A stretch of DNA of 64,000 nucleotides from Aquimarina latercula DSM 2041 (GTDB taxonomy: Bacteria; Bacteroidota; Bacteroidia; Flavobacteriales; Flavobacteriaceae), in assembly GCF_000430645.1 (NCBI RefSeq), contig NZ_AUMK01000003.1:124001-188000 (forward strand), given 5' to 3'. Shown here in pieces: positions 55,157 through 64,000 of the stretch (its first letter is position 1; each line of letters starts with the position of its first letter). Under the pieces are notes generated by a model that saw nothing but the letters and a program-made list of their open reading frames with translations, was not told the origin of the DNA and did no database searches. The position numbers and the translations under genes were made by a program.

Positions 55157-55717
55157 TTAGGTAATTCGTTTTCGTACTCGGCTTAAAGTTTCGGGTGTTA
55201 TTTTCAGAAAAGATGCAATTATTTTTTGAGGAAAATTTTGAAGCAGAAGAGGTTTGTTTTTCAGGATATATGCGTATTTCTCATCAGGAGTATTATTATG
55301 GTCAAAAAAAGAAATTCTAGCAGTTGATTCTTCTAAAACTTTACCAATTTGAAAAAATGTTGGAGATATTGCTATTAATTTATGTATTGCATCTATGGTT
55401 AGTTCATATACAGCACTATTTTCGTACGCCTGAATTTCAAATTCCGAAGGTTTTCGACCAGTAAAGCTTTTATGATCAATAACCCAATCATTTTGTATTC
55501 TTAAATCAATTATATTTTTATCTAAATTGGTATCCATATAATATTGATAAAAACTTCCAGAAATAACAAAGTATAGAGAAGAACAAACCTCTCCTTTACG
55601 CAGTAAAAACGCGTCTTTTTTTAGCTCTTTATATATAACTTCATTTTGTAGCAATGATGATTCTTCATCAGAAAACTTTCCAGCTTTATTTAAAAACTCT
55701 AGAATAGATGTATCCAT
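55157..55717 (-). CDS. Crp/Fnr-family transcriptional regulator (short)
   Basis: The 186-residue protein has a cNMP-binding-like N-terminal domain (YKELKKDAFLLRKGEVCSSLYFVISG and on) and a short C-terminal helix-turn-helix (NFPQKIIASFLKITPETLSRVRKRIT). It lacks the extended wing of classical Crp. This form is very common in Bacteroidota. It may control the downstream membrane protein and P-loop genes (73 bases away), but no operator was identified. Confidence 0.88.
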   Translation of the reverse strand: MDTSILEFLNKAGKFSDEESSLLQNEVIYKELKKDAFLLRKGEVCSSLYFVISGSFYQYYMDTNLDKNIIDLRIQNDWVIDHKSFTGRKPSEFEIQAYENSAVYELTIDAIHKLIAISPTFFQIGKVLEESTARISFFDHNNTPDEKYAYILKNKPLLLQNFPQKIIASFLKITPETLSRVRKRIT

Positions 55718-55791
55718 TTGCTTTGTGTTTTTCTGAATATAAAGATTGCCTAATTAAAAATCCTATTATCTGTATGCTATGAAGATGATAT

Positions 55792-57006
55792 TTAATCTAC
55801 AGGCTGTTTAAATTTTAATGACTCATTTCCATTAGTGATGACAATAGTATATGTTCCTTTTTTTAAACCTAGATTACAGGCTTCTTTAGATGATTTTACC
55901 TCTGTAATATCTATAGGTACTGCCATATTTATATTTTCTCCTTCTTTAAAGGCTAGAACCATAATAGGGAATTCAATTTGAATTTTTTCTAAATTGATAG
56001 TAACATTCTGATTCCCATTTTTAAACAACCAGTCCGGTCTATTGTTGATATACGTTGATGTAGGATGGAAAATAGCAATATCTGACCAAGCATCACCTTT
56101 TTTATGTTTTAATGGTTTTCCTTTTTTATCAATAATAACAGAGGATTCTTTAATGTCCAAAGCGTTTAGAAGAGGGAAATTATATTCAGATGTACTTTGT
56201 TGACTATATTTTACTTGATTTATTGTCAATGGATCTATTCCTGTGTATTCTGTTAACCTTCCTGCCATTGCTTTTTCCCAATAGTCATAATTTCCTTCTA
56301 ATGCATGATCATATCCACAATGAATTAGAAATTTTTCATTTGGTTTCGCTTCTATAGCTTTTTGGATATTTTTTGCCTGATCAATTTCTCTGGGTTTTCC
56401 ATTGGTTTCTTCATTTTTCGTTTCGTAAGGAAAAAGAGTATATCCGATCTCTAGCGCTTCTCTAATGAGGTTACCAAATTGAGGATCTTTCGTATAATAA
56501 CCAGTTTTTTGTATTGGATATTTTCTAATATTATTAAGAGAATCTAAATCATCCTTGTATGATAACGCTTCAAGCCCTAAGTTTTTATATCCCAAATCAT
56601 ATAATTGTTTTAGAAGTGATTTTGTAAATGAACGATGAAAAGAATTATGGTGAGCTTCATTTATTATGATCACATGATTTTTTTCCGCTTGTTCTAAAAT
56701 ATAATTATTAGCATTAACCTTAGTATATTTTTGATTTATAGAATCTACTCGATCTTCGGTAAATCCTTTTCGTTTTATTCCCATTGCAATATCCCATTGA
56801 TTCATTGCATTTTTATAATCTCCTTTAGTTGCGTATTGGGAAGCTGCTATTTGATATTTCCAAGAAACAGTATCTTTAGCTAATTGAGATTCTATTTCAG
56901 AAGAAAACATATATTTTGTTTTAAAATCGACCTGTTCGATTATTTTTTCTTCTTTACAAGAGGTGAAAAAAACAACTGCAATTAAAAGATGGAATGTTGC
57001 TCTCAT
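55792..57006 (-). CDS. ChaN/erythromycin-esterase-like lipoprotein
   Basis: The 404-residue protein has a lipobox (VVFFTSC, Cys17) and a short TPR-like stretch (about 48-75). A domain with IIINEAHHNSFHRSFTKSLL, LGLEALSYKDD and LIHCGYDHALEG follows. The E-x-H-H and H-x-x-x-x-H patterns recall the EreA/ChaN/TIKI-like superfamily, which includes heme-binding ChaN and esterases. The C-terminal 110 residues are a beta-rich extension. The likely site is the periplasm or outer membrane. The activity is inferred only from the motif pattern. The PLP enzyme gene lies 11 bases upstream. Confidence 0.65.
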   Translation of the reverse strand: MRATFHLLIAVVFFTSCKEEKIIEQVDFKTKYMFSSEIESQLAKDTVSWKYQIAASQYATKGDYKNAMNQWDIAMGIKRKGFTEDRVDSINQKYTKVNANNYILEQAEKNHVIIINEAHHNSFHRSFTKSLLKQLYDLGYKNLGLEALSYKDDLDSLNNIRKYPIQKTGYYTKDPQFGNLIREALEIGYTLFPYETKNEETNGKPREIDQAKNIQKAIEAKPNEKFLIHCGYDHALEGNYDYWEKAMAGRLTEYTGIDPLTINQVKYSQQSTSEYNFPLLNALDIKESSVIIDKKGKPLKHKKGDAWSDIAIFHPTSTYINNRPDWLFKNGNQNVTINLEKIQIEFPIMVLAFKEGENINMAVPIDITEVKSSKEACNLGLKKGTYTIVITNGNESLKFKQPVD

Positions 57007-57017
57007 AATGGTCTTGG

Positions 57018-58862
57018 TTATATACTATTTACAAAATCGATAAAAATCTTTTTGTGAAGGTCAAGATCTAAATTAGCAGAAAGGGCGACTCGAACTATAT
57101 AATCCTTATCACCTTCTTTAGTAGTTCCTTGGGTAGAAGTAGCAGGTATTGTCCAATAACACCCTTTTAGTTGACCATAACTAACACAAAATTTACTTTC
57201 ATCAGGAATCTCTTCGATCATTAGATTGATTAACTTAAGATTCAGTGCTCTTTTATATGTTTCTTTTTCATCGTCAGTATCACCTTTAGTAGGAAGATCT
57301 AAAGAAAATACAGAAGGAGTAAACCCTTCATTTGCTAATTCTGGAGATACAAAATTGATTTTTGCATCCGGTAATTTATTCTCGATAAAACTAACGAAAT
57401 CACGAGTGTTTGTATAAGCATCAGCAATTCTTTGATTCATAGATGGCAATTGCTTTGCTAATATTTCCATTTGTAGATCAGTAGCTTGATTGTCACAAAG
57501 TCGTAAATGTAAGTCTATCTTTTCTAGTAAGCTTGCAGATTTGTTATTAGCTACACAATATCCCGCAGTACATTTACCACCACTAGGAAATTTTGATCCA
57601 CTTACATAGGCAATAGCTCTAACCGAGGACAGTATTTCATTTTCTCCTAAGAAATGAACATTAGGGCAAAATGTTTGATCTAAAATAAATACTGGATCAA
57701 TAGCAGTTTGACCATCGGTAGTTTTACGTTCTTTACTAAGAACTGCTTCTAATTGAGGAAGATCTGGAACTTCAACTCTTGGGTTTGTTGGGATTTCTGC
57801 AATAATATATGGAACGGCATCTTGTTCTGCTATTTTATTTAGAACTATCTCAATACTTTGCACCATATCCTGACCACCATCTACAGGTAAGTCAACTATT
57901 TCGATCATATCACTACAAGCAGCAACACGTCTAGCTTGATCATTGGTTCCTCCATAACAGTTTGGAGGAACTACAATTTTTATAGCTTTTCCTTTATGAT
58001 GTTCTAATGCGTGATCCACCAATCCCATTACAATGGCATATTGCATGGATAGCCCGCTAGATCCAACAAGACCTTTTGCCTTAGTTCCAGTAATTTCTTT
58101 TATAGTATCTAAAACAATAGTTTTGTTTTCGTCAATTTTACTATTTAAGTCATTAGAAAAAGACTGTTGGGTTAAACTTTTTAGAAAAGCTAAAGTGTTC
58201 GCAGGTGTCATCGCGATAGTTTCTCTTCTTCTTACATGTTGAATTTCTGATATATATTCTTTATTAGTGTCTTTGTTTATTAAAATAACACTACCTAAAT
58301 TATGATGAATGTTTACAAAAAAGTCAATATTAGTTTGTAAATCAAATTGTGTGAGATCATCCTGCTGGGAAACAAAAATTGTACTTCCATTAAACGCTGT
58401 AATCTCATCAGTATTTTCTATTTTTTTAAGATCAAATTGATATCCATATACGGTTTTTAGTATATCGGCATCGAAACAGTTAGGTAATTGATCAGTATAT
58501 ACAATTTGCGTGTTTTTACGAGCTAATAAGTTTGTTCGTAGAACAGCCATAATAGGAGTTGTCTTAGACGAAAAACTAATTATATTTTCTGAACTTAATT
58601 TGTGTAGTTTAGCAATAGTCCATTCTAAAACACAAGACAATGGGTGCCCTAATCTAATATAGTCATATGCTGTTGGTAGTTCATGTAGTGAAGATAGTTG
58701 TGCGTCATTATTATTAAACAGAAGTTCAAAACCTTCTAGGAATTGATCTTTAGCCAATGCTTCATTATAGATATCTAGTCGATGTGTTGTTAAATTCAAC
58801 CAGTCTGGAGGCATGTTTTTTACTACCTCTTTTATATAATTTAATATGTTATTGTCTTGCAT
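57018..58862 (-). CDS. Long Cys/Met-metabolism-type PLP enzyme with N-terminal extension
   Basis: The 614-residue protein resembles the cystathionine gamma-synthase/lyase fold type I group. GLVGSSGLSMQYAIVMGLV is the PLP phosphate region (about 260-280), NCYGGTNDQARR follows, and the Schiff-base Lys is in SGSKFPSGGKC (about 437). About 200 extra N-terminal residues form no domain I can name; typical family members have about 390-430 residues. The C terminus has IVRVALSANLD like other members. It precedes the ChaN-like lipoprotein gene by 11 bases. The substrate is unknown. Confidence 0.75.
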   Translation of the reverse strand: MQDNNILNYIKEVVKNMPPDWLNLTTHRLDIYNEALAKDQFLEGFELLFNNNDAQLSSLHELPTAYDYIRLGHPLSCVLEWTIAKLHKLSSENIISFSSKTTPIMAVLRTNLLARKNTQIVYTDQLPNCFDADILKTVYGYQFDLKKIENTDEITAFNGSTIFVSQQDDLTQFDLQTNIDFFVNIHHNLGSVILINKDTNKEYISEIQHVRRRETIAMTPANTLAFLKSLTQQSFSNDLNSKIDENKTIVLDTIKEITGTKAKGLVGSSGLSMQYAIVMGLVDHALEHHKGKAIKIVVPPNCYGGTNDQARRVAACSDMIEIVDLPVDGGQDMVQSIEIVLNKIAEQDAVPYIIAEIPTNPRVEVPDLPQLEAVLSKERKTTDGQTAIDPVFILDQTFCPNVHFLGENEILSSVRAIAYVSGSKFPSGGKCTAGYCVANNKSASLLEKIDLHLRLCDNQATDLQMEILAKQLPSMNQRIADAYTNTRDFVSFIENKLPDAKINFVSPELANEGFTPSVFSLDLPTKGDTDDEKETYKRALNLKLINLMIEEIPDESKFCVSYGQLKGCYWTIPATSTQGTTKEGDKDYIVRVALSANLDLDLHKKIFIDFVNSI

Positions 58863-58984
58863 GATTTTTACCTTTAGAAAGGTGGGTAATATACATTAAA
58901 TAGAATTTTTTTTAAACCTTTTTAAAACGTTTTATTCTATTGTTTTTATTGTTGGTTATATGAACTTGGTTCTGAGATTACAAC

Positions 58985-60559
58985 TTAATTTTTTAAAGGT
59001 GTATTCATCCAATAGTCCAATAGGTTTTGAGGAGTGTTTGTTGGGTGGATGTTTTTAGAAATTGGTTTTGTTTTAATCATAAATAATTGATTAGTATTCT
59101 TTTCAGTATTGGTGCCAAGCTCTTGAACGAAAAACTCTCTAAATTGATTGTAAGAAACAGATTCTTGTTCATGAACTATATTCCCATAAATATCTTGCAC
59201 ATTTTTGACTTCTATGGATACACCTTTGCTACTTAATTTATCAATAGATTGTATCATTTTTGGATGAAAAAAAGCTTTTTTGTCTTCAGGGTAGAGGTAT
59301 ATGCTATTCTTTTTTACACTAACACTATCAATTTTTAACTTTATTTCTTTATACCATAATCGATAATTCTTTTTTTTAAAAGCATCTTTCGTGGATACAG
59401 AATTATTAAAAATAAGTTCAAAACGTTTTCTTTCATGATTGATTTTTGCAGTTACGGGCTTAAACTTTGGTGGTTGTAGAACTTCAAAAGCATTATTAAA
59501 AGAGATGTAATTAGGATACATTAACCCTTTGTTTGACCTATATGCTACAATGATTTCAAAAAGTAATTTGCCTTGATTTTTTTTAGGAGTTTTTGTAGTG
59601 TTAGATTGTTGTCTATCATACACTGCATATTCTAATTTGTAAATTTTATAATCTTGTTTACTTACATAAATTTTACTCTCTACTTTTATGTTTTCCTTAT
59701 TTTTTGAAACTTTAATGGCATATAAAGGGATATCGTCTATAAAAGTTTCTGGTAGAAGTTTAAGTCTATGATTTTTAATTAGATCTTTATTTAAACGATT
59801 TACAAAGTCGTACGCATTAATATTATAGTTTCTAATTGCATCGTGTAATCTAAGAATAGTATATTCATTTCCTCCTTGACCATCTAAAGTCGCATTAGAA
59901 ATAATCTTACTTCGATTAATGTAATCATATGGTTTTGAGGCAACTGTATCTTTGGGGAAATCTGTATTGTTTTTATAGGAGAATAAAGTTGTCTGCGTAT
60001 TTTTAAAATCCTCAGTTCCAAAACCTTGATCAAAAACTTTCATTATGGCTTCGTTCATATTTAAATAATGACCATCTTTTACTTGATAATCCCGATAATA
60101 GCCAACATAAGAATATGGCGAAAAAGGATAATTTTGTGGAATTCTATCAATGGCAGTTCGAATGATGCTTCTAGCACTTTTTCTTTTCTTCTTTTTTGAA
60201 GTTACAACTTTTACTTCGTCTAATAATTCTATTTTTTCCAATAGCCTTATTAAGTTAATCTGATTTGTTTTAAGGTTTGATAAAGGTATTTCTTGGGTCA
60301 GGTATCCTATAGAAGATATCACTAAAGTATCAGCATTTTTCTTAAAAGTATAAGGGATTCTAAATCCTCCATCTGCGTTAGAGATTAGACCTCTTTTTTT
60401 GTTTTTAATCAAAACCGTAGCAAAAGATATTGGAGTTTGATTTTTAGCATTGATTAGTTTGCCATCAATAAATGAATCTTCTTGACCTAAAAGTTGTATT
60501 GATTGGGTTATGAGAACAAATACTAAAATATGATATGTTAGTCTAGTAACTTTATACAT
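58985..60559 (-). CDS. Secreted protein with carboxypeptidase-regulatory-like domain
   Basis: The 524-residue protein has a signal peptide (ILVFVLITQSIQLLGQ) and then a CarboxypepD_reg-like domain (about 28-105; GKLINAKNQTPISFATVLIKN, RIPYTFKKNADTLVISSIGY). The rest is a long strand-rich region typical of Bacteroidota outer-membrane-linked proteins that lack a TonB barrel. Lys/Arg-rich segments (KKKKRKSARS) follow the domain. I recognise no enzymatic motif. It stands alone, 122 bases before the PLP gene on the same strand. Confidence 0.8.
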   Translation of the reverse strand: MYKVTRLTYHILVFVLITQSIQLLGQEDSFIDGKLINAKNQTPISFATVLIKNKKRGLISNADGGFRIPYTFKKNADTLVISSIGYLTQEIPLSNLKTNQINLIRLLEKIELLDEVKVVTSKKKKRKSARSIIRTAIDRIPQNYPFSPYSYVGYYRDYQVKDGHYLNMNEAIMKVFDQGFGTEDFKNTQTTLFSYKNNTDFPKDTVASKPYDYINRSKIISNATLDGQGGNEYTILRLHDAIRNYNINAYDFVNRLNKDLIKNHRLKLLPETFIDDIPLYAIKVSKNKENIKVESKIYVSKQDYKIYKLEYAVYDRQQSNTTKTPKKNQGKLLFEIIVAYRSNKGLMYPNYISFNNAFEVLQPPKFKPVTAKINHERKRFELIFNNSVSTKDAFKKKNYRLWYKEIKLKIDSVSVKKNSIYLYPEDKKAFFHPKMIQSIDKLSSKGVSIEVKNVQDIYGNIVHEQESVSYNQFREFFVQELGTNTEKNTNQLFMIKTKPISKNIHPTNTPQNLLDYWMNTPLKN

Positions 60560-60750
60560 TCTATTTGTTCTTATGTTAGTTAAAAAAGCTGTTTGATAAG
60601 AAAACTGTTTGCAAGATTAATTCTTTATCAGATCCCTATTTATAGGAATTCTTCTATGAGTTTCATCCGTAGTTACTAAGTAAGTATATAATTAGTTATT
60701 AGTAAAATGTCAAGGTGCTTTTAATAGTATTTTAAGATTCTAAAATAGTA

Positions 60751-63060
60751 TTAGTTGTAATTTTCTCTAAGAATTTGAGAGACTAATGCTTTGGTTATTT
60801 TTTTTCCAGTAGTTTTAGTTCGTAACATATCAAATGAATATCTAAAGTCACAACCGTTTTTGAATTCACTACAGCCGTAAGCAGTTTTCCCTTTCAGGAT
60901 GTGTCCTTTTTTACATTTAGGACATTCCATTTGATCAGGTGTACTGGTCGTAGTAGCTGATTTTGTCTTTTTCTCTTCTAATATAATCCTAAAATGATCA
61001 TCAAAACGAAGTAGACCTTCTACAAGTCCGCTTTCTGATTTAAAACCTTTTAAGTTAACAGTACATCCTTTTTTTACTAACCTGATATATTGTTTTTCGG
61101 ATATTTTTTTCCCTAAATAGGTAAATGGTAGTTGAAAACTACAACCATCTTTAAACGCGCTACAACCATAAGCAGATTTTCCTTTTAAGATTTTTCCTTT
61201 TTTGCATTTAGGGCAAAGCTCATCTTTTATTGTCGAAGTCTTTTTAGTTTTTTCTGTATTCGTTTTTTGCGTTTTTTTATCGGCTGTATAAGATATATTA
61301 GCTCTTGTTTTTTCCGTTCTTACTTCATACACCAAATGGTCCACCATTTGTTTCATATTTTTAATGAATGCTCCTGCATTAAAAGAACCTTTTTCAATTT
61401 CTTTTAATTGTTTTTCCCATCTTCCTGTTAACTCGGCAGAAATAAGTAGTTTATTCTGGATAGTGTCAATAAGCTGAATACCTGTGCTAGTTGGCAAGAT
61501 TTGTTTTTTATTACGTTCAATATATTTGCGCTTAAATAGCGTTTCAATAATATTTGCTCTTGTAGATGGTCTACCGATACCATTTTCTTTCATAAGCTCT
61601 CGCATCTCATCATCATCCACCTGTTTTCCTGCAGTTTCCATAGCTCTAAGTAAGGTAGCTTCTGTAAACTGTTTTGGAGGTTTAGTTTCTTTTTCAAGAA
61701 AGGTTGGTTCATGAGGTCCTTTTTCTCCTTTTGTAAAAACAGGAAGAATTCCAGTTTCTTTTTTATTAGGAGCATTTGGATTCTCAAAAACTACTCGCCA
61801 TCCTTTGTCTAAAATAACTTTGCCTGTGGTTTTAAAAGAAACTGAATCAGCTTTACCGATTACTGTAGTATTTGCTACTTTACAATCATCATAGAATACT
61901 GCAATAAAACGTTTTGTAATAATATCATATACCTGTTTTTGATTATACTGCAGGTTTATTTGCTCACCAGTTGGAATAATAGCATGGTGGTCGGTTACTT
62001 TTTTATCATTAAAAACTTTTGATGATTTTTTAATCTTTTTGTCTAATAAAGGTTTAGTTAATGCGCTGTAATCGGTCAAATTTCTTAAGATACCAGGAAC
62101 TTTTGGGTATACATCATTTGGCAGAAAGGTAGTATCTACTCTTGGGTACGTAACAACTTTTTGTTCATACAATCTTTGTACAATTTTTAAAGTTTCATCT
62201 GCAGAAAATCCGAACTTAGTATTACAATATACTTGCAATCCTGTTAAATCAAATAACTTGGGAGCATATTCCTTTCCATCCTTTTTAGTGATAGAAACAA
62301 TTTCAAAATCACTTTTTTTTACTTTATTAGCTAGTAATTCGCCATCTTCTTTTTTTAAGAATCTCCCTTCCTCATAACTAAATAAAGTATCCCGATATAA
62401 GGTTTGTAATTCCCAATACGGTTGTGGTATAAAGTTTTGGATTTCTTTATATCTATGAACAACCATCGCAAGACTAGGAGTTTGTACTCTACCGATAGAT
62501 AATACTTGTTTGTAACCTCCGTGTTTTACTGTATACAATCTGGTAGCATTCATGCCTAATAACCAGTCACCGATGGCTCTAGAAAAACCTGCATAATATA
62601 AGTTATCATATTGTTCAGAAGGCTTGAGATTATCAAACCCTTCTTTAATTGCTTCTGTAGTTAATGATGAAATCCATAATCGCTGTATTTCTCCAGAATA
62701 TCCTGCTTGATTGATGACCCATCGTTGTATGAGTTCTCCTTCTTGTCCTGCATCCCCGCAATTAATTACTAGACTTGCTTGATCAAATAAAGATTTAACG
62801 ATGTTAAACTGTTTCTGAATTCCTTGATTATCTACAACTTTAGTTTTAAACTTTTCTGGAAGCATTGGTAGATTATTAAGATCCCAACTTTTCCAGTGTG
62901 GTTTGTAATCATTTGGCTCAAACAAAGTACATAAGTGCCCAAAGGTATAGGTAACAGCATATCCATTTCCTTCATAATAACCATCACGTTTTGTATTAGC
63001 TCCTAAAACAGTAGCAATTTCTCTAGCAACACTTGGTTTTTCGGCTATACAAACCTTCAT
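60751..63060 (-). CDS. topB: DNA topoisomerase III
   Basis: The 769-residue type IA topoisomerase has the TOPRIM start MKVCIAEKPSVAREIA and CGDAGQEGELIQRW, SIGRVQTPSLAMV, and the active-site Tyr305 in VVTYPRVDT. GIGRPSTRANIIETL is near residue 490. The C-terminal third (about 620-769) carries two C4 zinc-ribbon repeats (CPKCKKG...YGCS...GC) joined by a charged linker. The layout matches TopB of Bacteroidota. It should resolve single-strand links at replication or recombination intermediates. The gene ends a minus-strand run and is divergent from the Tat aminotransferase. Confidence 0.96.
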   Translation of the reverse strand: MKVCIAEKPSVAREIATVLGANTKRDGYYEGNGYAVTYTFGHLCTLFEPNDYKPHWKSWDLNNLPMLPEKFKTKVVDNQGIQKQFNIVKSLFDQASLVINCGDAGQEGELIQRWVINQAGYSGEIQRLWISSLTTEAIKEGFDNLKPSEQYDNLYYAGFSRAIGDWLLGMNATRLYTVKHGGYKQVLSIGRVQTPSLAMVVHRYKEIQNFIPQPYWELQTLYRDTLFSYEEGRFLKKEDGELLANKVKKSDFEIVSITKKDGKEYAPKLFDLTGLQVYCNTKFGFSADETLKIVQRLYEQKVVTYPRVDTTFLPNDVYPKVPGILRNLTDYSALTKPLLDKKIKKSSKVFNDKKVTDHHAIIPTGEQINLQYNQKQVYDIITKRFIAVFYDDCKVANTTVIGKADSVSFKTTGKVILDKGWRVVFENPNAPNKKETGILPVFTKGEKGPHEPTFLEKETKPPKQFTEATLLRAMETAGKQVDDDEMRELMKENGIGRPSTRANIIETLFKRKYIERNKKQILPTSTGIQLIDTIQNKLLISAELTGRWEKQLKEIEKGSFNAGAFIKNMKQMVDHLVYEVRTEKTRANISYTADKKTQKTNTEKTKKTSTIKDELCPKCKKGKILKGKSAYGCSAFKDGCSFQLPFTYLGKKISEKQYIRLVKKGCTVNLKGFKSESGLVEGLLRFDDHFRIILEEKKTKSATTTSTPDQMECPKCKKGHILKGKTAYGCSEFKNGCDFRYSFDMLRTKTTGKKITKALVSQILRENYN

Positions 63061-63216
63061 TAATCGATATTTCTTGTTCGGTCGAAAATTAAGAAATTTT
63101 TATATAAAAACGATAGTAATGGTAATTGAGTATATCACGTTTTAGTATACCAGAATCACGATCTTGATAGGAAATACACTGTATATCAGTCAAATTTGTA
63201 GAAAACCAATACTCAT

Positions 63217-64000
63217 ATGAAAGCAACAGGATTTAATAGAAGAAAATTTTTACAATTAGGAAGCACCTTAGCAGTAGCAAGTACTATTTCTCCAATATCT
63301 TATGGAGCCACTTTATTAGACAAAAATGATGTAAAACCATTAGGAAATGATGAGAATATTAGGTTATTTTCTAATGAAAACCCTTATGGACCTTCTCAAA
63401 AAGTATTAGATGCTATCACCAATAACACTAATCGAGTAAATAGGTATGCATCGTTTCATTCGTATTCTACAGACACACTAAAAGAAAAAATAGCCAAAAT
63501 CAATGGAATTGCAAAAGATCAAGTGATTTTTGGTCATGGATCTTTTGAAATATTATGTATGTTAACCAGAACATTTGGACAGCAACGAGATGGTATTATA
63601 GTTCCTGCGACTACATTTAATGTTACTGCTGCTTTCGCTGATAGAATTTTTGATCACAAAGTAAAGAGAATACTACTTACCGATGGAATGGATATTGATT
63701 TAGAAACTACTAAAAAAGAAATAACTAAGAACACAAAACTTGTATATATATGTAACCCAAATAATCCAACCGGAAAATCATTACCAGCGGCTAAGCTAGA
63801 ATCTTTTTGTAAAGAATTAGCTACTACCAATTGTACTATTGCTATTGATGAGGCCTATGTAGAATTAATGGAACCTTCTAGAAGACCAGATACTATTGAG
63901 TTATTAAAACAAAAATATAATGTATTGATTATTAGAACTTTTTCTAAAGCATTTGGTTTAGCTGGTTTACGGGTTGGATATGCAATGGGATTGCCCGAAA
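63217..64000 (+). CDS. Tat-exported histidinol-phosphate-aminotransferase-like PLP enzyme (partial, 3' end beyond window)
   Basis: An ATG at 63217 opens a frame that runs off the window after 261 codons. The N terminus, MKATGFNRRKFLQLGSTLAV, carries a twin-arginine signal (NRRKFLQL), and the signal region continues to about residue 32. The rest is a class I/II aminotransferase: NENPYGPS (HisC-like), CNPNNPTGK, DEAYVEL and the Schiff-base Lys244 in TFSKAFGLAGLR. Export of a PLP-loaded aminotransferase through Tat is consistent with cofactor loading before transport. The role outside the cytoplasm is unknown. Confidence 0.85.
   Translation, partial: MKATGFNRRKFLQLGSTLAVASTISPISYGATLLDKNDVKPLGNDENIRLFSNENPYGPSQKVLDAITNNTNRVNRYASFHSYSTDTLKEKIAKINGIAKDQVIFGHGSFEILCMLTRTFGQQRDGIIVPATTFNVTAAFADRIFDHKVKRILLTDGMDIDLETTKKEITKNTKLVYICNPNNPTGKSLPAAKLESFCKELATTNCTIAIDEAYVELMEPSRRPDTIELLKQKYNVLIIRTFSKAFGLAGLRVGYAMGLPE

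Overview
The window is AT-rich, has short intergenic gaps, and carries promoter-like sites of the Bacteroidota type (TTG, then TAnnTTTG). It also encodes a type IX secretion / gliding-motility trio, a bacillithiol gene (bshA), DUF4494 and Bacteroidota-style S1, PyrR/PyrB and TopB proteins. Together these point to a marine flavobacterium (Flavobacteriaceae, perhaps near Aquimarina; the genus is a guess). No insertion sequence, prophage, CRISPR array, tRNA or rRNA was seen. The only structural RNA recognised is RNase P RNA.

Layout. 1-3300: the distal part of a histidine operon (hisB end?, hisH, hisA, a DinB-like gene, hisF, hisIE). 3449-9232: a large T9SS type-B cargo protein, a PorP/SprF-like protein and an OmpA/PD40 protein. 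9336-10742: a TlpA-like thioredoxin lipoprotein gene broken by one in-frame TGA. 10960-17834: rpsA, pyrR-pyrB, a small STAS-like protein, a thioredoxin, rnz and pdxH. 17876-20098: an OmpA-ended surface protein. 20447-23952: a polyphosphate operon (sixA-like, ppk1, ppx). 24084-25299: an outer-membrane barrel and a Crp/Fnr regulator. 25543-31101: an NTF2-like protein, then a PLP decarboxylase, a free-standing acyl carrier protein, an AMP-forming ligase, an alpha/beta hydrolase and a secreted protein. 31158-35797: miaE, dnaX, rnpB, a decayed small gene and bshA.

35879-37037: two related outer-membrane proteins. 37163-41551: DUF1338 (HglS-like), an Lrp/AsnC regulator and a YdiJ-like FAD/Fe-S dehydrogenase, which together look like the 2-oxoadipate to 2-oxoglutarate end of lysine breakdown. 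41653-46480: DUF4494, a serine hydrolase, a phytase-like lipoprotein and an LpxH-like phosphoesterase. 46841-52411: a GH3 glucosidase, a gluconokinase/6-phosphogluconate dehydrogenase fusion and a GntP permease. 52548-53819: a tiny double-glycine-leader peptide and an AraC regulator. 53899-60559: a P-loop kinase-like protein, a membrane protein, a Crp/Fnr regulator, a ChaN/EreA-like lipoprotein, a long PLP enzyme and a secreted CarboxypepD_reg protein. 60751-63060: topB. 63217-64000: the start of a Tat-exported HisC-like aminotransferase.

The most notable items are: (1) dnaX, where the long tau product needs a -1 shift on an A10 tract and the zero frame gives the short gamma-like form, the reverse of E. 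coli; (2) the decarboxylase-ACP-ligase-hydrolase cluster, which resembles the carrier-protein amino-acid decarboxylation modules of butirosin and exosortase-A loci but has no exosortase or aminoglycoside genes here; (3) the HglS/D-2-hydroxyglutarate dehydrogenase pair; (4) the gluconate fusion operon behind a beta-glucosidase; (5) the orphan GG-leader peptide. All identifications come from reading motifs; no database search was run.
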